Below are positions 1 to 8,385 of a stretch of 13,243 nt of DNA, one piece after another. The stretch covers positions 1-13,243 of the forward strand of contig PITI01000382.1 in the NCBI GenBank assembly GCA_004325065.1. The letters run 5' to 3'. This DNA comes from Hamiltosporidium magnivora (taxonomy: Eukaryota; Microsporidia; Dubosqiidae). The notes beneath the pieces are model-generated. The model searched no databases, was not told where the DNA came from, and saw only the letters and a program-made list of their open reading frames with translations. Made by a program: the position numbers and the translations under genes. How positions within the stretch are numbered: position 1 is the stretch's first letter; each line of letters begins with the position of its first letter.

Positions 1-180
1 CATAGTCTTGGGGGAGCCTAGGGGGGGCTTCGGCCTTCGATCATAGTCCATGCAGCGGACATTAGCGAACTCCAGGCAACTGCCTCGCCTAGTAATTAGG
101 TTCTACACACCTGGTAGATGAAAGGCTTTGGGACGTAGGTATCGCAGGGGTTACCGATGGAGTGTTGGGGTAGCAGTCAT
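1..180. other. G+C-rich patch of unknown nature
   Basis: About 54% G+C by hand count, against roughly a quarter in most of the window, with a sharp drop near position 190. It contains GGC-TTCG-GCC (about 37-46), a perfect stem with a cUUCGg tetraloop, which is typical of structured RNA. Every frame on both strands has stops; the longest stop-free stretches are about 20-30 codons. It could be the edge of a structured RNA gene, the end of a mobile element, or foreign DNA. I compared it by eye with 5S, tRNA and the usual rRNA landmarks and found no convincing match. It may continue to the left of the window. Confidence 0.4.
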
Positions 181-724
181 TTATGTTAAACCTAGAACTG
201 CGTTAATGTCATTAAAACAAATATAACACTTGCCACTATTTTAAAAAGATGTAAAACTTTTAAATAAAGATATTTGCTTGTTTTCTTCTTGGTGGTTAAA
301 CAGCGCTTAAAAGAAATTTATTAATTTTATTTTTTTGCAAAAAATTTTAACGTTAATCAAACTGTATTCTTATTTTATTTTTATTGAAAATTTTAATGTT
401 ACCATACTATATTCTTATTTCATTTTTTTTATTTCCTCTATTTGAATAAATATGAATAAGGAAAAAAGAGAAAGATAAGTAATGAATTCTCAATCTAAAA
501 AAAACAAATAGGGTGCTAGTAATTTGTTATTTAATCAAGCAATATAGTAATATGTTTTATTTATAGTAATCCATTTCGGTAATTAAAGAATACAATATAA
601 AACGTCATTGTCAAAAAAAAATTATATGAATTACTCTAAATTTACTGGAAGTCTATAATTACAGGGTCCAAACTTTAAATGCGTGTAAAAAACTCAAAAA
701 TCGTTGTTTAGGAAAGTAAATGCT
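181..724. other. AT-rich spacer, no gene seen
   Basis: Very AT-rich DNA with many homopolymer runs and no ORF worth reporting. The last 50-60 bases may be the decayed 5' part of the hAT element that follows. The only internal structure noted is the imperfect duplication at 341-432. Confidence 0.5.
341..432. repeat. Imperfect ~46-bp tandem duplication
   Basis: Two adjacent copies, starting at 341 and 387, each begin AAAATTTTAA and continue with GTTA, then ACT(G/A)TATTCTTATTT and a T-rich end. They differ at a few positions and by a one-base gap. This is a simple local duplication in AT-rich DNA with no sign of function. Confidence 0.55.
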
Positions 725-2463
725 GGCCAAGAAGCAGTAACCCCGAGCTATTTTACATGTGACTTATATATTATAAAACGTGGTAAACATGAGCACGGAC
801 GGTGAATTTGTCGAAGATGTATTATTGGTCAGCATTAGAAATGTCCCTAGAAAAAATGAATCATTTAAAAAAATCAGTTTTTCGGTCAAAACAATAGCGA
901 GGAGAGTATATGACAGGGCAAGTAATATAATCAAAAATTTTTTTGAGAAGAACCCAACCCTAGAATTGTTTATACGACTTTGTATGACTCAACAGATATT
1001 TCGAATATAGCTAACGTTTTGATTTTTATTCAAGAAGTTGATCCAAATCATGAAGTATATAAAGAGCTTTTAGATATTCTAAGTATTCACAAATAAGTAC
1101 TGGCAAGATATTTTTACTAAGTCGAAAAATCTATTGCAAAGAATAACCTTTATGTAAAAACTTGAAGTGTATTCCAACTTATGTCGGAAAATATATGAAT
1201 ATAAAAAATAAATGTGGGTCGCTCTTGTATGTAAAGCAGCAGAAAATTGCAGTGATTCCAAACCATTGATAATCATTGTAGTATTCATCAACAGTAGTTA
1301 TGCTGGAAATGCTAAGACATGTGGTGGTTTTTAAACTAGTAATATCAACAACTACTTACATACTTATTCCGTTCCTTTTTTACCTCTCAGTGTCGAGGAT
1401 GAACAAACGAATATTTTATTCGTTTCTTGTAATCATTCGTGACTCGGAATTAAAGGGGATTGTCTTATGGATCCAGTGTGGTTTATATCCAACCACAATG
1501 ACAGCAATGATTTAGATTCGACTTGTATTCATTTATCACCAAGCAGAAAGTTTTTAATATGCCTATTCTTTCTTCACTTAATATCAAGTGTTAACTATAT
1601 AAAATCACATTCACCCAATCATCGTTAATTTTGTGATTTTATTGAAGAAATCAAAGAAAATGATTTAGTATAATTGCTGCAATTCGGTAGCTCAGCTTTG
1701 GAAAAGGTTTGACGCAGTTTGTTAAACTTATAAAACTCATCGAAATACTTTTATATCAAAGAAATTTCCTCTTTGTTGAGTTACAAAGTAATGAATGACT
1801 ATGAAAATTATATTTTTAAGCAGAATTAACCAAATATATGAATCATATCAATTTAAAATTGCAAGGAAAAAACAGATACTGCCTGAAACATACAGTCACA
1901 GAAAATACTTTCTTTAAATTTTTTCAAATTCCAAAAAAAAAAATTCACTTATTTTTTACGTGCCAAATATTCAGTGAACAAACGGAGACACCATTTCCAA
2001 TAAAGTTTGCATTGGAAACTTTGAATATTCCGAAAATAGATTGCGATTATCGTCCTTCTGATTTCGATTTGGCAGCAAACAATATTAAAATTTTCCAAAA
2101 ACTTTTTACCGCTACTAATGTGGAAACTCTCGCTCAGAAGCTTTAATTGGAAATAATAGATGTAAAATGAGAGAATATTTCCGAAGAAAAATATTTATAG
2201 TCATCATATGAGGGATTTAATAAGTGTCTTCGCTCTATATAATTTAATAACGTTCATAAGTTAGCTCGTGATTTATTTACGCTTTCGGTATTACCTATCT
2301 ATGTGAAAAAAATATTCTCTAAATGAAATAAACAAAGAATATTTACAGATCCAAAGTAACAGATAAGCCGTTGCTATCTTTAAAGACAATTTCTACTAGT
2401 AAATTAGAACCACGGTTTCAAGATAATATTAGGGATAAATTTAAACTACATCATTCTCACTAA
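725..2463 (+). pseudogene. Broken hAT-superfamily transposase (GTF2IRD2/ZBED5-like)
   Basis: A decayed DDE-type transposase read in several frames, with many stops and frameshifts. Recognisable blocks, in the order expected for this family: SYFTCDLYIIKRGK (about 743-784), DGEFVEDVLL then FKKISFSVKTIARRVYDRA in the frame that starts at 789, YDSTDISNIANVLIFIQEVD (from 983, the D-[ES]-TD catalytic block), a DIF block near 1108, HQAESF (about 1540), VNYIKS (1590), R-stop-LSFGKGLTQF (about 1685-1720), INLKLQGKN (about 1847-1873), and a tail with KLEPRFQ (2401 on) ending at TAA 2461-2463. The Trp of the usual RWLS motif is now TAG at 1688-1690. The spacing between the blocks around 1332 and 1540 is about 140-200 bases too long, which fits the repeat inserted there. 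This family is common in animal genomes, so transfer from a host is possible (inference). Terminal inverted repeats were not found. It encodes no working protein. Confidence 0.8.
1355..1497. repeat. Dispersed repeat, copy A, inside the hAT remnant
   Basis: This copy shares a 24-base core (1384-1407 against 10058-10081, one mismatch) with copy B; 18 of those bases, beginning GTGTCGAGGATGAAC, are identical. Weaker similarity continues on both sides: TACATA..TATTCC upstream, and TAATC, a GACTCGGAATTA-like stretch and ATATCC-like blocks downstream. Just after the core, AAACGAATA-TTT-TATTCGTTT (1405-1425) forms a perfect 9-bp hairpin. It separates two hAT coding blocks, so it probably inserted there. 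The class is unknown: it could be a short LTR, a MITE-like element or a SINE-like element. Confidence 0.6.
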
Positions 2464-3160
2464 TAATAAATTACGCCACCAATTATTTTTATTTTTGTAT
2501 AAAATAATAATAAAAATATTGTCAGAAAGATGTTAAAAACCAAATAAAATTTATTTGTATTACGAATTGATAATAAAAATTATTTGTAATTGTAATTTTT
2601 TTGCATACTATACGGGAATTTTATCATTTTTTTAGCTTAAAGAAACACCTACTCTTCAATAAAAAAATTTAGGGCTAAGTAGAGGTAATTTCTGTATTGC
2701 ATACTGCAGGCTCATGAAATGTGTCTGCGGGCGGTGGTTTGGAGAGCTCTGATATAAATAAGAAGCTAATCGGTAGGATTTATACGCATATATTACCGAA
2801 ATGTTATAGAATCAAAAATTACATTTATAAATTTTCAAAAAATAGTAAGTATTTGGCGTTCAAATTTTATCCAACTTCACTTAGTAAACCTTTTTACCAT
2901 ATTTAATGGTTGGAATACATTAGAAATCAAATGGAATATCCTTTAAAGTCTACAATTTCTAAATTGTAGGGGAGGTAAATCAGAGCTTGGAGATGTAAAC
3001 AATAAATAAATTAATCAGGTGACCATTTACTTGCTCTTCTAGATAAAAAAAAGCGAATAAAATTAATATTTTTTTAATTGTTTGGACACATATTTAAAAA
3101 TACGATGGATGAATTTAATACACCTAAAATTTTAAAGTTGTTTCTCTAATAATTCAATGT
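2464..3160. other. AT-rich spacer, no gene recognised
   Basis: DNA downstream of the hAT stop codon. A slightly G+C-richer spot near 2718-2755 opens a 61-codon frame without an ATG; I do not think it is a gene. A 9-bp hairpin sits at 2950-2969. The 3' terminus of the hAT element should lie in this stretch, but I could not define it. Confidence 0.4.
2950..2969. repeat. Perfect 9-bp inverted repeat
   Basis: CTACAATTT-CT-AAATTGTAG is a near-continuous 20-base palindrome, followed by GGGAGG. No gene ends beside it, so it is not obviously a terminator. It could be a transposon end or chance in AT-rich DNA. Confidence 0.45.
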
Positions 3161-3940
3161 CTATAGGAAAAACCAGATTCCTGGTTTTGGATGATATAAA
3201 ATGTTTTTAGTCTTCAAATCGTTCGAATATACATTTTCATTGCAAGTTTTGTAATCTAGGAATTTCAAAATCACCGCTCATACAATAATAGAATTTTTTA
3301 AAGAACAAAACATTTCATTGCACATAATCTTGGTAATTTGGCTAATCATAAGAATTTTATTCCATAAAATCGTTATATATTTAGATTTCTAAAATAATTC
3401 ATATTCCACTTGGCTTTTACTATTTTCTGCAATTTATATGTTTTAATTTATCCTATCTTACACCAGTGTTATATTTCATAAATTAAATTCTTTATAGATT
3501 GCTTAAATTATGTGTGCAGTTCCGCAAAGCACATATAGTTTTGATCATTATGCGTAACGAAAGATATAAATTATTAAACACTTAGGTCAATTTTAAAATT
3601 TCATAATCCTAGATCATTATCGATGATAGTAGGTCTTAAATTGAATATCAAACATATGTTGAAATATTGTAATTGAAATTCTATTTTGAGTGTAATGATT
3701 ATACAGTTGTTTGTTTTGACTTGAATTAGAGGTTTTCAGAATATATTTGCTTATATTTAGTAAAAATTTTCACTATTTTAATTTTTAAAATTAGCATACT
3801 GTGTTAATCTTATAAAAAGTGTCATTATAAAAAATATACTAGAATTTTTTTTTGGCTTATGGTATTTACATTGGTTTAAATGAGTAGATGTTTTGATAAT
3901 AAATTAAAAGTCGTTAAAAAAAATAGTTACAACAATTTAA
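3161..3940. other. AT-rich spacer with a weak coding trace on the minus strand
   Basis: No intact gene. On the minus strand, 3277-3161 is a 38-codon open stretch containing CNENVYSNDLKTKNI and PKPGIW. That looks slightly like a kelch blade and could belong to the BACK/kelch fragment upstream on the same strand, but it is too short to be sure. A hairpin AAAACCAG-ATTC-CTGGTTTT lies at 3169-3188. The rest is featureless. Confidence 0.3.
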
Positions 3941-4237
3941 TTACCTAAGTACCTTTGGTCTTAAACTACCCACTTTACAATTCATTATTTTACTAACTTT
4001 TTCAGACAACAAATTCAGGTAATTTTCATTGCAGGACATGCTTATATTCCTTACACTATCGTCATAAATTAATTCCACTATCCTTTCTAGATTATCTCGA
4101 TTTAAAAGCTCATCATCGTTTGGTATATGTCGTCTGCTACATTTATTAGGGATATAATCAAAAAGTTGACATTCACGTGGTGTTGGATTAGATAATCTTC
4201 CATTGGCATGCTTTAACCATTGTTGATTTAGCCACAT
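3941..4237 (-). CDS. Hypothetical protein, 98 aa, possibly a gene fragment
   Basis: An uninterrupted 98-codon frame from ATG at 4237 to TAA at 3943-3941. I do not recognise the product. In favour of real coding origin: part of it is about 37% G+C, clearly above its surroundings, and the protein is balanced (Cys, Trp, Pro, His and Arg all present) instead of the Phe/Ile/Lys/Asn mix typical of chance AT-rich frames. It is hydrophilic with no obvious membrane segment. Motifs one could search with are NPTPRECQLFDYIPNKC and LLNRDNLERIVELIYDD. Upstream, the frame continues through a Phe-rich stretch (poly-T) back to a stop without another ATG, so the start could be false and the 5' part lost. It lies between decayed elements on the same strand and may be a relic of a mobile element or of the BACK/kelch gene. 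Confidence 0.4.
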   Translation of the reverse strand: MWLNQQWLKHANGRLSNPTPRECQLFDYIPNKCSRRHIPNDDELLNRDNLERIVELIYDDSVRNISMSCNENYLNLLSEKVSKIMNCKVGSLRPKVLR

Positions 4238-4391
4238 AAAAATAAAAAAAAAGCATAATATTTATTTCCTATTTTCGTTCGATGAATATATAAAAACTTT
4301 AATTCTAATTAAATTTTAATATGGGAATAATATTTTAATTCAAGACATATATTACCTTTAATTTTATACATTAATCAAAGTTAAATCACTT

Positions 4392-4960
4392 CTAATTTAA
4401 GAATAAATTCGGCCTTTGAGTAATAATATAGAACAAAGTATAAGTTTTACAGTAGATATAAACCAAATCAGATTTGTGATTATGTTCTGGGATGATTTTT
4501 TTATTGTATCATGTTATTTTTTGGTTCCAAAATCCAGCATTTACGTAATATTTAAGTTTCAGACCTTTTTTGTCGTGAGTCAATCCACAATATGCTTATC
4601 ATTTACAATTTTTCAAATTTTATACTCAATTTATGTTTAATCTTCGTAAAGAAAACATAATAGAACTTATCTGTAATAGCTTTTCATATTTTCATTTCAT
4701 ACTTGTAAAAGTTCTCCTGGTAGCTAAAAAATCCCAAATTTTTATATCGCTAAGTATTAGTCCGTACAAACTTATAATGATCTGCACAGAATCATAAGTA
4801 AATCGTCTATGGGAAGACGTAAAAACTTTTTAAAATTTTCTTTTAAAAAATTATGTGTAAGATAATTGTAATCTGATATTATCTTTATTTGTATTTTATT
4901 TTTGAATGTTCCTGATCTACTTCTCTCTAGAAACTTAAGTTGATGATATTTATTTAAATT
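4392..4960 (-). pseudogene. Decayed BACK/kelch-like protein fragment
   Basis: Two broken open stretches in the same direction. The first (4960-4775, 62 codons without a stop) includes DYNYLTHNFLKENFKKFL and RLPIDDLLMIL. That resembles the BACK domain pattern of BTB-kelch proteins: a helix with a conserved Asn-Phe, then 'FL-x-L-P-x-x-x-L-x-x-x-L'. The second (4595-4392, one internal TGA) has KYYVNAGFWNQKI and then HNHKSDLVYIYCKTYTLFYI, which reads like one kelch blade (Tyr-Asp-like strand, Trp, then 'SDLVYI...LY'). No intact BTB domain is visible upstream. BTB-kelch proteins are normally Cullin-3 E3 ligase adaptors; this copy has stops and frameshifts and is probably dead. The assignment is by eye and tentative; a FLYWCH-type reading of the second stretch was considered and preferred less. 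Confidence 0.4.
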
Positions 4961-5059
4961 TCAGATTAAGGCAATTATTTTATTATAAAGTATTTAGTCA
5001 CCCAATTTAAAGCTTTCATTTTCTTTTTTAAAATCTAATTTGCAAAAGTGTCGATGTTT
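4961..5059. other. Short AT-rich stretch, possible 5' continuation of the BACK-like fragment
   Basis: Minus-strand reading shows only short pieces broken by stops. This is where the C-terminal part of a BTB domain would be expected, but none can be shown. Confidence 0.2.
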
Positions 5060-5240
5060 GTCTCATCTTGGGCGCCCCAAGTAAAATATGATGTATTTTT
5101 TTTGTTTTGCCACGATTAACACAATATTTCTCGAAACATGCTTTTTTAAACGCATGCTGATTCCTTAAGTCTCTCAGCTACTTCAAAACCCCCATTAATG
5201 CCCCCTCCAGGCACTCCTCGGCTTTAATCTAGCGGAAAGA
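5060..5240 (-). pseudogene. G+C-rich island with a damaged coding frame, unidentified
   Basis: This island is clearly richer in G+C than its flanks, with CTTGGG-CGC-CCCAAG (5067-5081) at its left edge as a perfect 6-bp hairpin. On the minus strand one frame runs from about 5229 to 5033 with a single internal TAG. It reads IKAEECLEGALMGVLK, then LRDLRNQHAFKKACFEKYC, then HHILLGAPKM. The composition looks coding-like, but I recognise no family. The plus strand also has a fair open stretch over the same bases, so the strand is uncertain. A tRNA-derived SINE or an LTR fragment would be an alternative. It breaks the AT-rich background abruptly, which suggests insertion. Confidence 0.25.
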
Positions 5241-5244
5241 AAGT

Positions 5245-5938
5245 TCTATTAGTCGATTTAATTAAATTATTTCCACTTTCTTATTGTGTATTATGTATTG
5301 TATATTCGCTTCTACATTCATGGATACTTAAGTCTTTTAGGATACATCTCATAGTATTGTGTCATAATAAAGCCCCGGAATATTCCAAAAGGAATATTCC
5401 CTTACTTAATTCAAAAAAAACCCAATGAATTGCCTACTAAGTTATACTTCCTTAATATTTTATTCAAACTATTTTAAGAGATTACTACATTAATTTGTGT
5501 TATTTTTTGTCAAACCCATTCCACAACTGTAAATTTTTTTTCCACAAAAATCTCTAAAAACCATATATTATTTCGGTTTGTTTTCTAAAAAAAAATATTT
5601 TTCACTCTAATTCTTTTTTGTAAGCCATTTTCCATCGTTTAATATTTTCCTAAATTTCTTATTTTTTTTTAATTTTAATAAATATAAATATGTAGAAACA
5701 CAAAAACAGTAATTAAGAAATTTAAGAGAAAATAAGATAGAAAAATATTACTTTAAAAGATATAACCGTATTTGTTATGAATTGGGAGGGGGTTTAATCA
5801 TTCATGTTGTTTTCAAGATAAAATAATATATCATAATGATACTTCTTAATACAATTTTTTGCAATAATTTTGAGCTTGCTGTCACATCTATCAAAAAAAT
5901 ATCAAGGCTACTCCTAGTAATCATTTCCGAAGATTTTT
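5245..5938. other. AT-rich spacer, no gene seen
   Basis: Long A and T runs with no supported ORF on either strand. The only marked structure is the paired palindrome at 5377-5400. The 3' end of the integrase element, on the minus strand, should fall in the right-hand part of this stretch. Confidence 0.5.
5377..5400. repeat. Two copies of a 10-bp palindrome
   Basis: GGAATATTCC, itself a perfect palindrome, occurs twice, separated by AAAA, just after GCCCC. Together they form a strong symmetric structure: either one hairpin with an AAAA loop or two dyad sites. It could be a dimeric protein-binding site, a transposon end or chance. No gene starts or stops beside it. Confidence 0.5.
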
Positions 5939-7070
5939 TTAGAAGAAGTTAATGATTTTGAATTTTTTGGTCCTTTGATTGTTATTGAAACCTCTCTGTA
6001 GTAGCACGATATCACTGGGATTAAATTTTATGTGAAAAAAAGTGTTCATCCGCAACATTCTTCATCGAAAGACACCTGTGACTTGATATTGAAGTAAATC
6101 CGTACCTAGAACAATGGATTTATCAGGTTGTTATTCTCATCATTTACTTGATCTTCATCAGATGACATTTAGATGTTTCTATCTATATTTTCAAAATTTT
6201 CCTTTGATTCGGAGCGTGAAGAATATTCTTTTATGATTGCATTTTCTTCGTAAAAAAATGAATTTTTTTCTATTCGACCTCTATATATCTCCATTGTGGC
6301 TATATTTATTTCTTTGCCCTAGATTTAATTGTAGCTTAATACTAAGTACGATTTTCTTATTTAAACCTATCCATCTTTTCTGTTAGATGTTCGTAAATTT
6401 ATAGCAGAATTGCGGATAATTGTCTGGTTGCATCTCTAACCTTTTTCTTATTTTTATGGGTGCCTTGTTCTTCTAGGAACAAAAGAAATGTTTGGGTCAA
6501 CACATATTTGTTTTATCCTTTCATTTACCGACTTCATTTCATTATCTGTTTGTAGAATACTAGGTGCATCTTCGGATAAAATATGATAATAAGCGCTTTT
6601 GAAACTACGGCTGCTGACTTTGTTAGCAATAGTACCCTAATTTAAATTTGGAGTGTACATCCAAAATGTGTAAGATTTATACATAGCCGTCATTATCTTT
6701 CAAGTATTTGCGCCATATCAACAAGATCTTTCTGAAATTTTTATTCTAATAATTTGCCGTTTTCGACTAAATTGCATATTTCGCATCAAAGGTTGATTTT
6801 CTGGCAATCTTGGCACGTTTAACGAATAGTTCTGTTCTCTCTCACTTAAACCCGCAGCTTTAATTGTGGTTTCCCGGCGCATTGCTTTTATACGAATATG
6901 GATAGGAAGATGTATAGAAGAAAAAAAATTGGCTCGGCTCTTTTTCACCATCTTCTATAACTTCTTGAATGATATTGTTGATATCCATCGTATATAATCA
7001 CCATTTTCGAAGTTTATATTGGCTCCTTGTTTTTAAATCCTTCTTTTCTGATCGTAGTTCATATTACTTG
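5939..7070 (-). pseudogene. Decayed DD35E integrase (KRBA2-like; Ty3/Ginger type)
   Basis: A relic of a retroviral-type integrase, as carried by Ty3-like retrotransposons, Ginger DNA transposons and KRBA2-like genes. Going down the minus strand: an IIQEV-containing start (ATG at 6988), RRETTIKAAGLSER (about 6880-6840), a CQDCQ...CEIC zinc-binding block (6815 on), FQKDLVDM with the first catalytic Asp (DLVDM 6728-6714), ILHILDVHSKF after a frameshift, PSILQTDNE with the second Asp (6546-6544), and FVPRRTRHP then RCNQTII. The codon exactly 36 positions after the second Asp, where the Glu of DD35E belongs, is TAG (6438-6436). A basic C-terminal block, FNPSDIVLLQRGFNNNQRTKK, with an SH3-like 'G/S-D-x-V' pattern, ends at TAA 5941-5939. 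Stops and frameshifts throughout show it is inactive. No reverse transcriptase or terminal repeats were seen, so the element class is unresolved. Confidence 0.75.
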
Positions 7071-7805
7071 ACAAGCTTCCTGAAATTTTATAGTATTTGC
7101 ACTTTAGTAATCCCATATTTGGCACAATCTATAACATTTTGATAGAATTTTTTCTATTAAAAATAGCTCATATTTTTTCTCCTCAAAATATGAAATATAA
7201 AAAAACTCCGAATTCCTTATTATAAGAAAGTTTGCAGAAAAAAATGTATTTGCTCAAATTTATTTCATGTCTTTTTAAAATTTACTTTGTAATAGTAATA
7301 GTTCGAAAATTAACATTTAAACCATTTGAGAAAATAATTTGAAATATGATAAATTGTTTGAATATATTTTGGGTTATCATACTAAATATTATAAATTTTT
7401 GAATTTAGAAGAATCAATGTTTTATTAATCAAGTCTATCGGTAATATAATATAGAAGAATTTGGTTTTAAAATTTAAAATTATTCAATTTTATGGAATTT
7501 ATTAATTGGATAAATTTGATATGGATTTCTAAGTTTTGAATAAAGTATATTTTATTAAATTTGATGAATATCCGCCTTAATAAATAATATACGAATAGAA
7601 AATAAGATATGTTGAAGAATATTCTATTAGGAATTGTTATATTTGAGCATATAATTCGAATACAGAAATGATTGTGTAGTTAACTCTTAAGATAGCCGAT
7701 CTATTAACTTTTCGTTATATTTTTATAATCTTTTGTATCAAATAATAAAATTTCTATTTTTCTGATCTATAAAGGATACGAAGAATAAGCAAAAATATTT
7801 TTTAA
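7071..7805. other. AT-rich spacer, no gene seen
   Basis: Extremely AT-rich DNA with no supported coding on either strand. The only local structure noted is CATATTTT and AAAATATG (7169-7192) with an 8-base loop, which is weak evidence of anything in this composition. Confidence 0.5.
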
Positions 7806-8003
7806 GGCATTATCTTAGATATCGTTTGGCACACTCTTTATCTATCGTTTGGAAAGTTTGCGTTAGGCTGACACCCTAATCTATTAAAAGAAATTGTCTT
7901 TGGAACGCCTATAACTTGGCGAAGCTATGATTCATTATTGGGTTGTGTTATATCTGTAGAGAAGGAGCGATCTACTAAAAAAAATCGTAGATATAAATTT
8001 TAA
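7806..8003 (+). pseudogene. Possible coding relic, unidentified
   Basis: One frame between two TAA codons runs 65 codons with a single TGA (7869-7871). The second part contains PNLLKEIVFGTPITWRSY and LLGCVISVEKERSTKKN. Local G+C is higher than in the flanks and the residue mix is less skewed than a chance AT-rich frame. There is no ATG, no family recognised, and the length is within what chance allows. Treat it as a hint only; it could be a scrap of another mobile element. Confidence 0.2.
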
Positions 8004-8331
8004 AATAGAAAGAAGAATGCTATTTGCTCATTTTCATATATTTTATTCATCTGAAATTAAAAACATTTAAAACTAAATAGGAAACTTTTGATAGCCCTTT
8101 ATATAAGCTTATAGTTTACTATCTTACTTATTACTTTTCTGGATTCTTTAGAACAATAAATGTCCAATTAAAACTTAACTAATTTTCTAAGTTCCGTTAC
8201 CTATCAAAAAGATACAAATTGATAACTAGTGTTTGTAAATTTTTGAACTGAAACGAATGAAACTGAATAAAAATTTGACACGTAATAAAAATAATTGTGA
8301 AAAATTGAAATATATAATAAATGGTGGATTT
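8004..8331. other. Upstream region of the first lectin-like gene
   Basis: AT-rich non-coding DNA. No CCC/GGG-type upstream motif of the kind reported for some microsporidia is evident. The shared promoter-like elements begin at 8332. Confidence 0.4.
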
Positions 8332-8356
8332 TAAAACGCAAAGATAATTATAAAAG
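8332..8356 (+). promoter_or_regulatory. Shared upstream element with TATA-like box
   Basis: TAAAACG (8332-8338) is followed by AATTATAAAAG (8346-8356), about 30 bases before the chosen ATG. The same two words, in the same order, precede the paralogue at 10872-10878 and 10895-10905. Conservation between otherwise diverged AT-rich upstream regions suggests a core promoter, with TATAAAAG as the TATA-like part. Confidence 0.5.
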
Positions 8357-8385
8357 TATAAATACTATGTTTGAAATTAAAATAT

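Noticed and set aside
1079..1291. 70-codon minus-strand ORF
   Set aside because: It lies antisense to the hAT relic and shows no motif.
1391..1497. Solo LTR with TG...CA ends for repeat copy A
   Set aside because: Similarity between copies A and B extends upstream of the TG, so the proposed boundary is wrong, and no target-site duplication was seen.
2721..2906. 61-codon plus-strand ORF beginning with GTG
   Set aside because: It has no ATG, no recognisable motif, and a Lys/Tyr/Ile/Phe-rich second half typical of chance AT-rich frames.
4392..4595. FLYWCH-type zinc finger of a MULE transposase (because of the EHNH string)
   Set aside because: The expected Cys pair and Trp-Arg-Cys pattern are missing, and the surrounding residues and the upstream BACK-like stretch fit kelch better. 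Not fully excluded.
4416..4640. 74-codon plus-strand ORF
   Set aside because: It has the Phe/Ile-rich composition expected by chance and overlaps the more convincing kelch-like minus-strand reading.
5060..5240. tRNA or tRNA-derived SINE on the minus strand (an A-box-like TAGCTGAGAG is present)
   Set aside because: No cloverleaf can be drawn: the anticodon loop would be 10 bases and no B box follows at the right distance.
8371..8385. TTG as the start of the first lectin-like gene
   Set aside because: It is not an ATG, and the next in-frame codon upstream barrier is a stop. ATG 8386 leaves a good signal peptide, so it is the simpler choice for a eukaryote.
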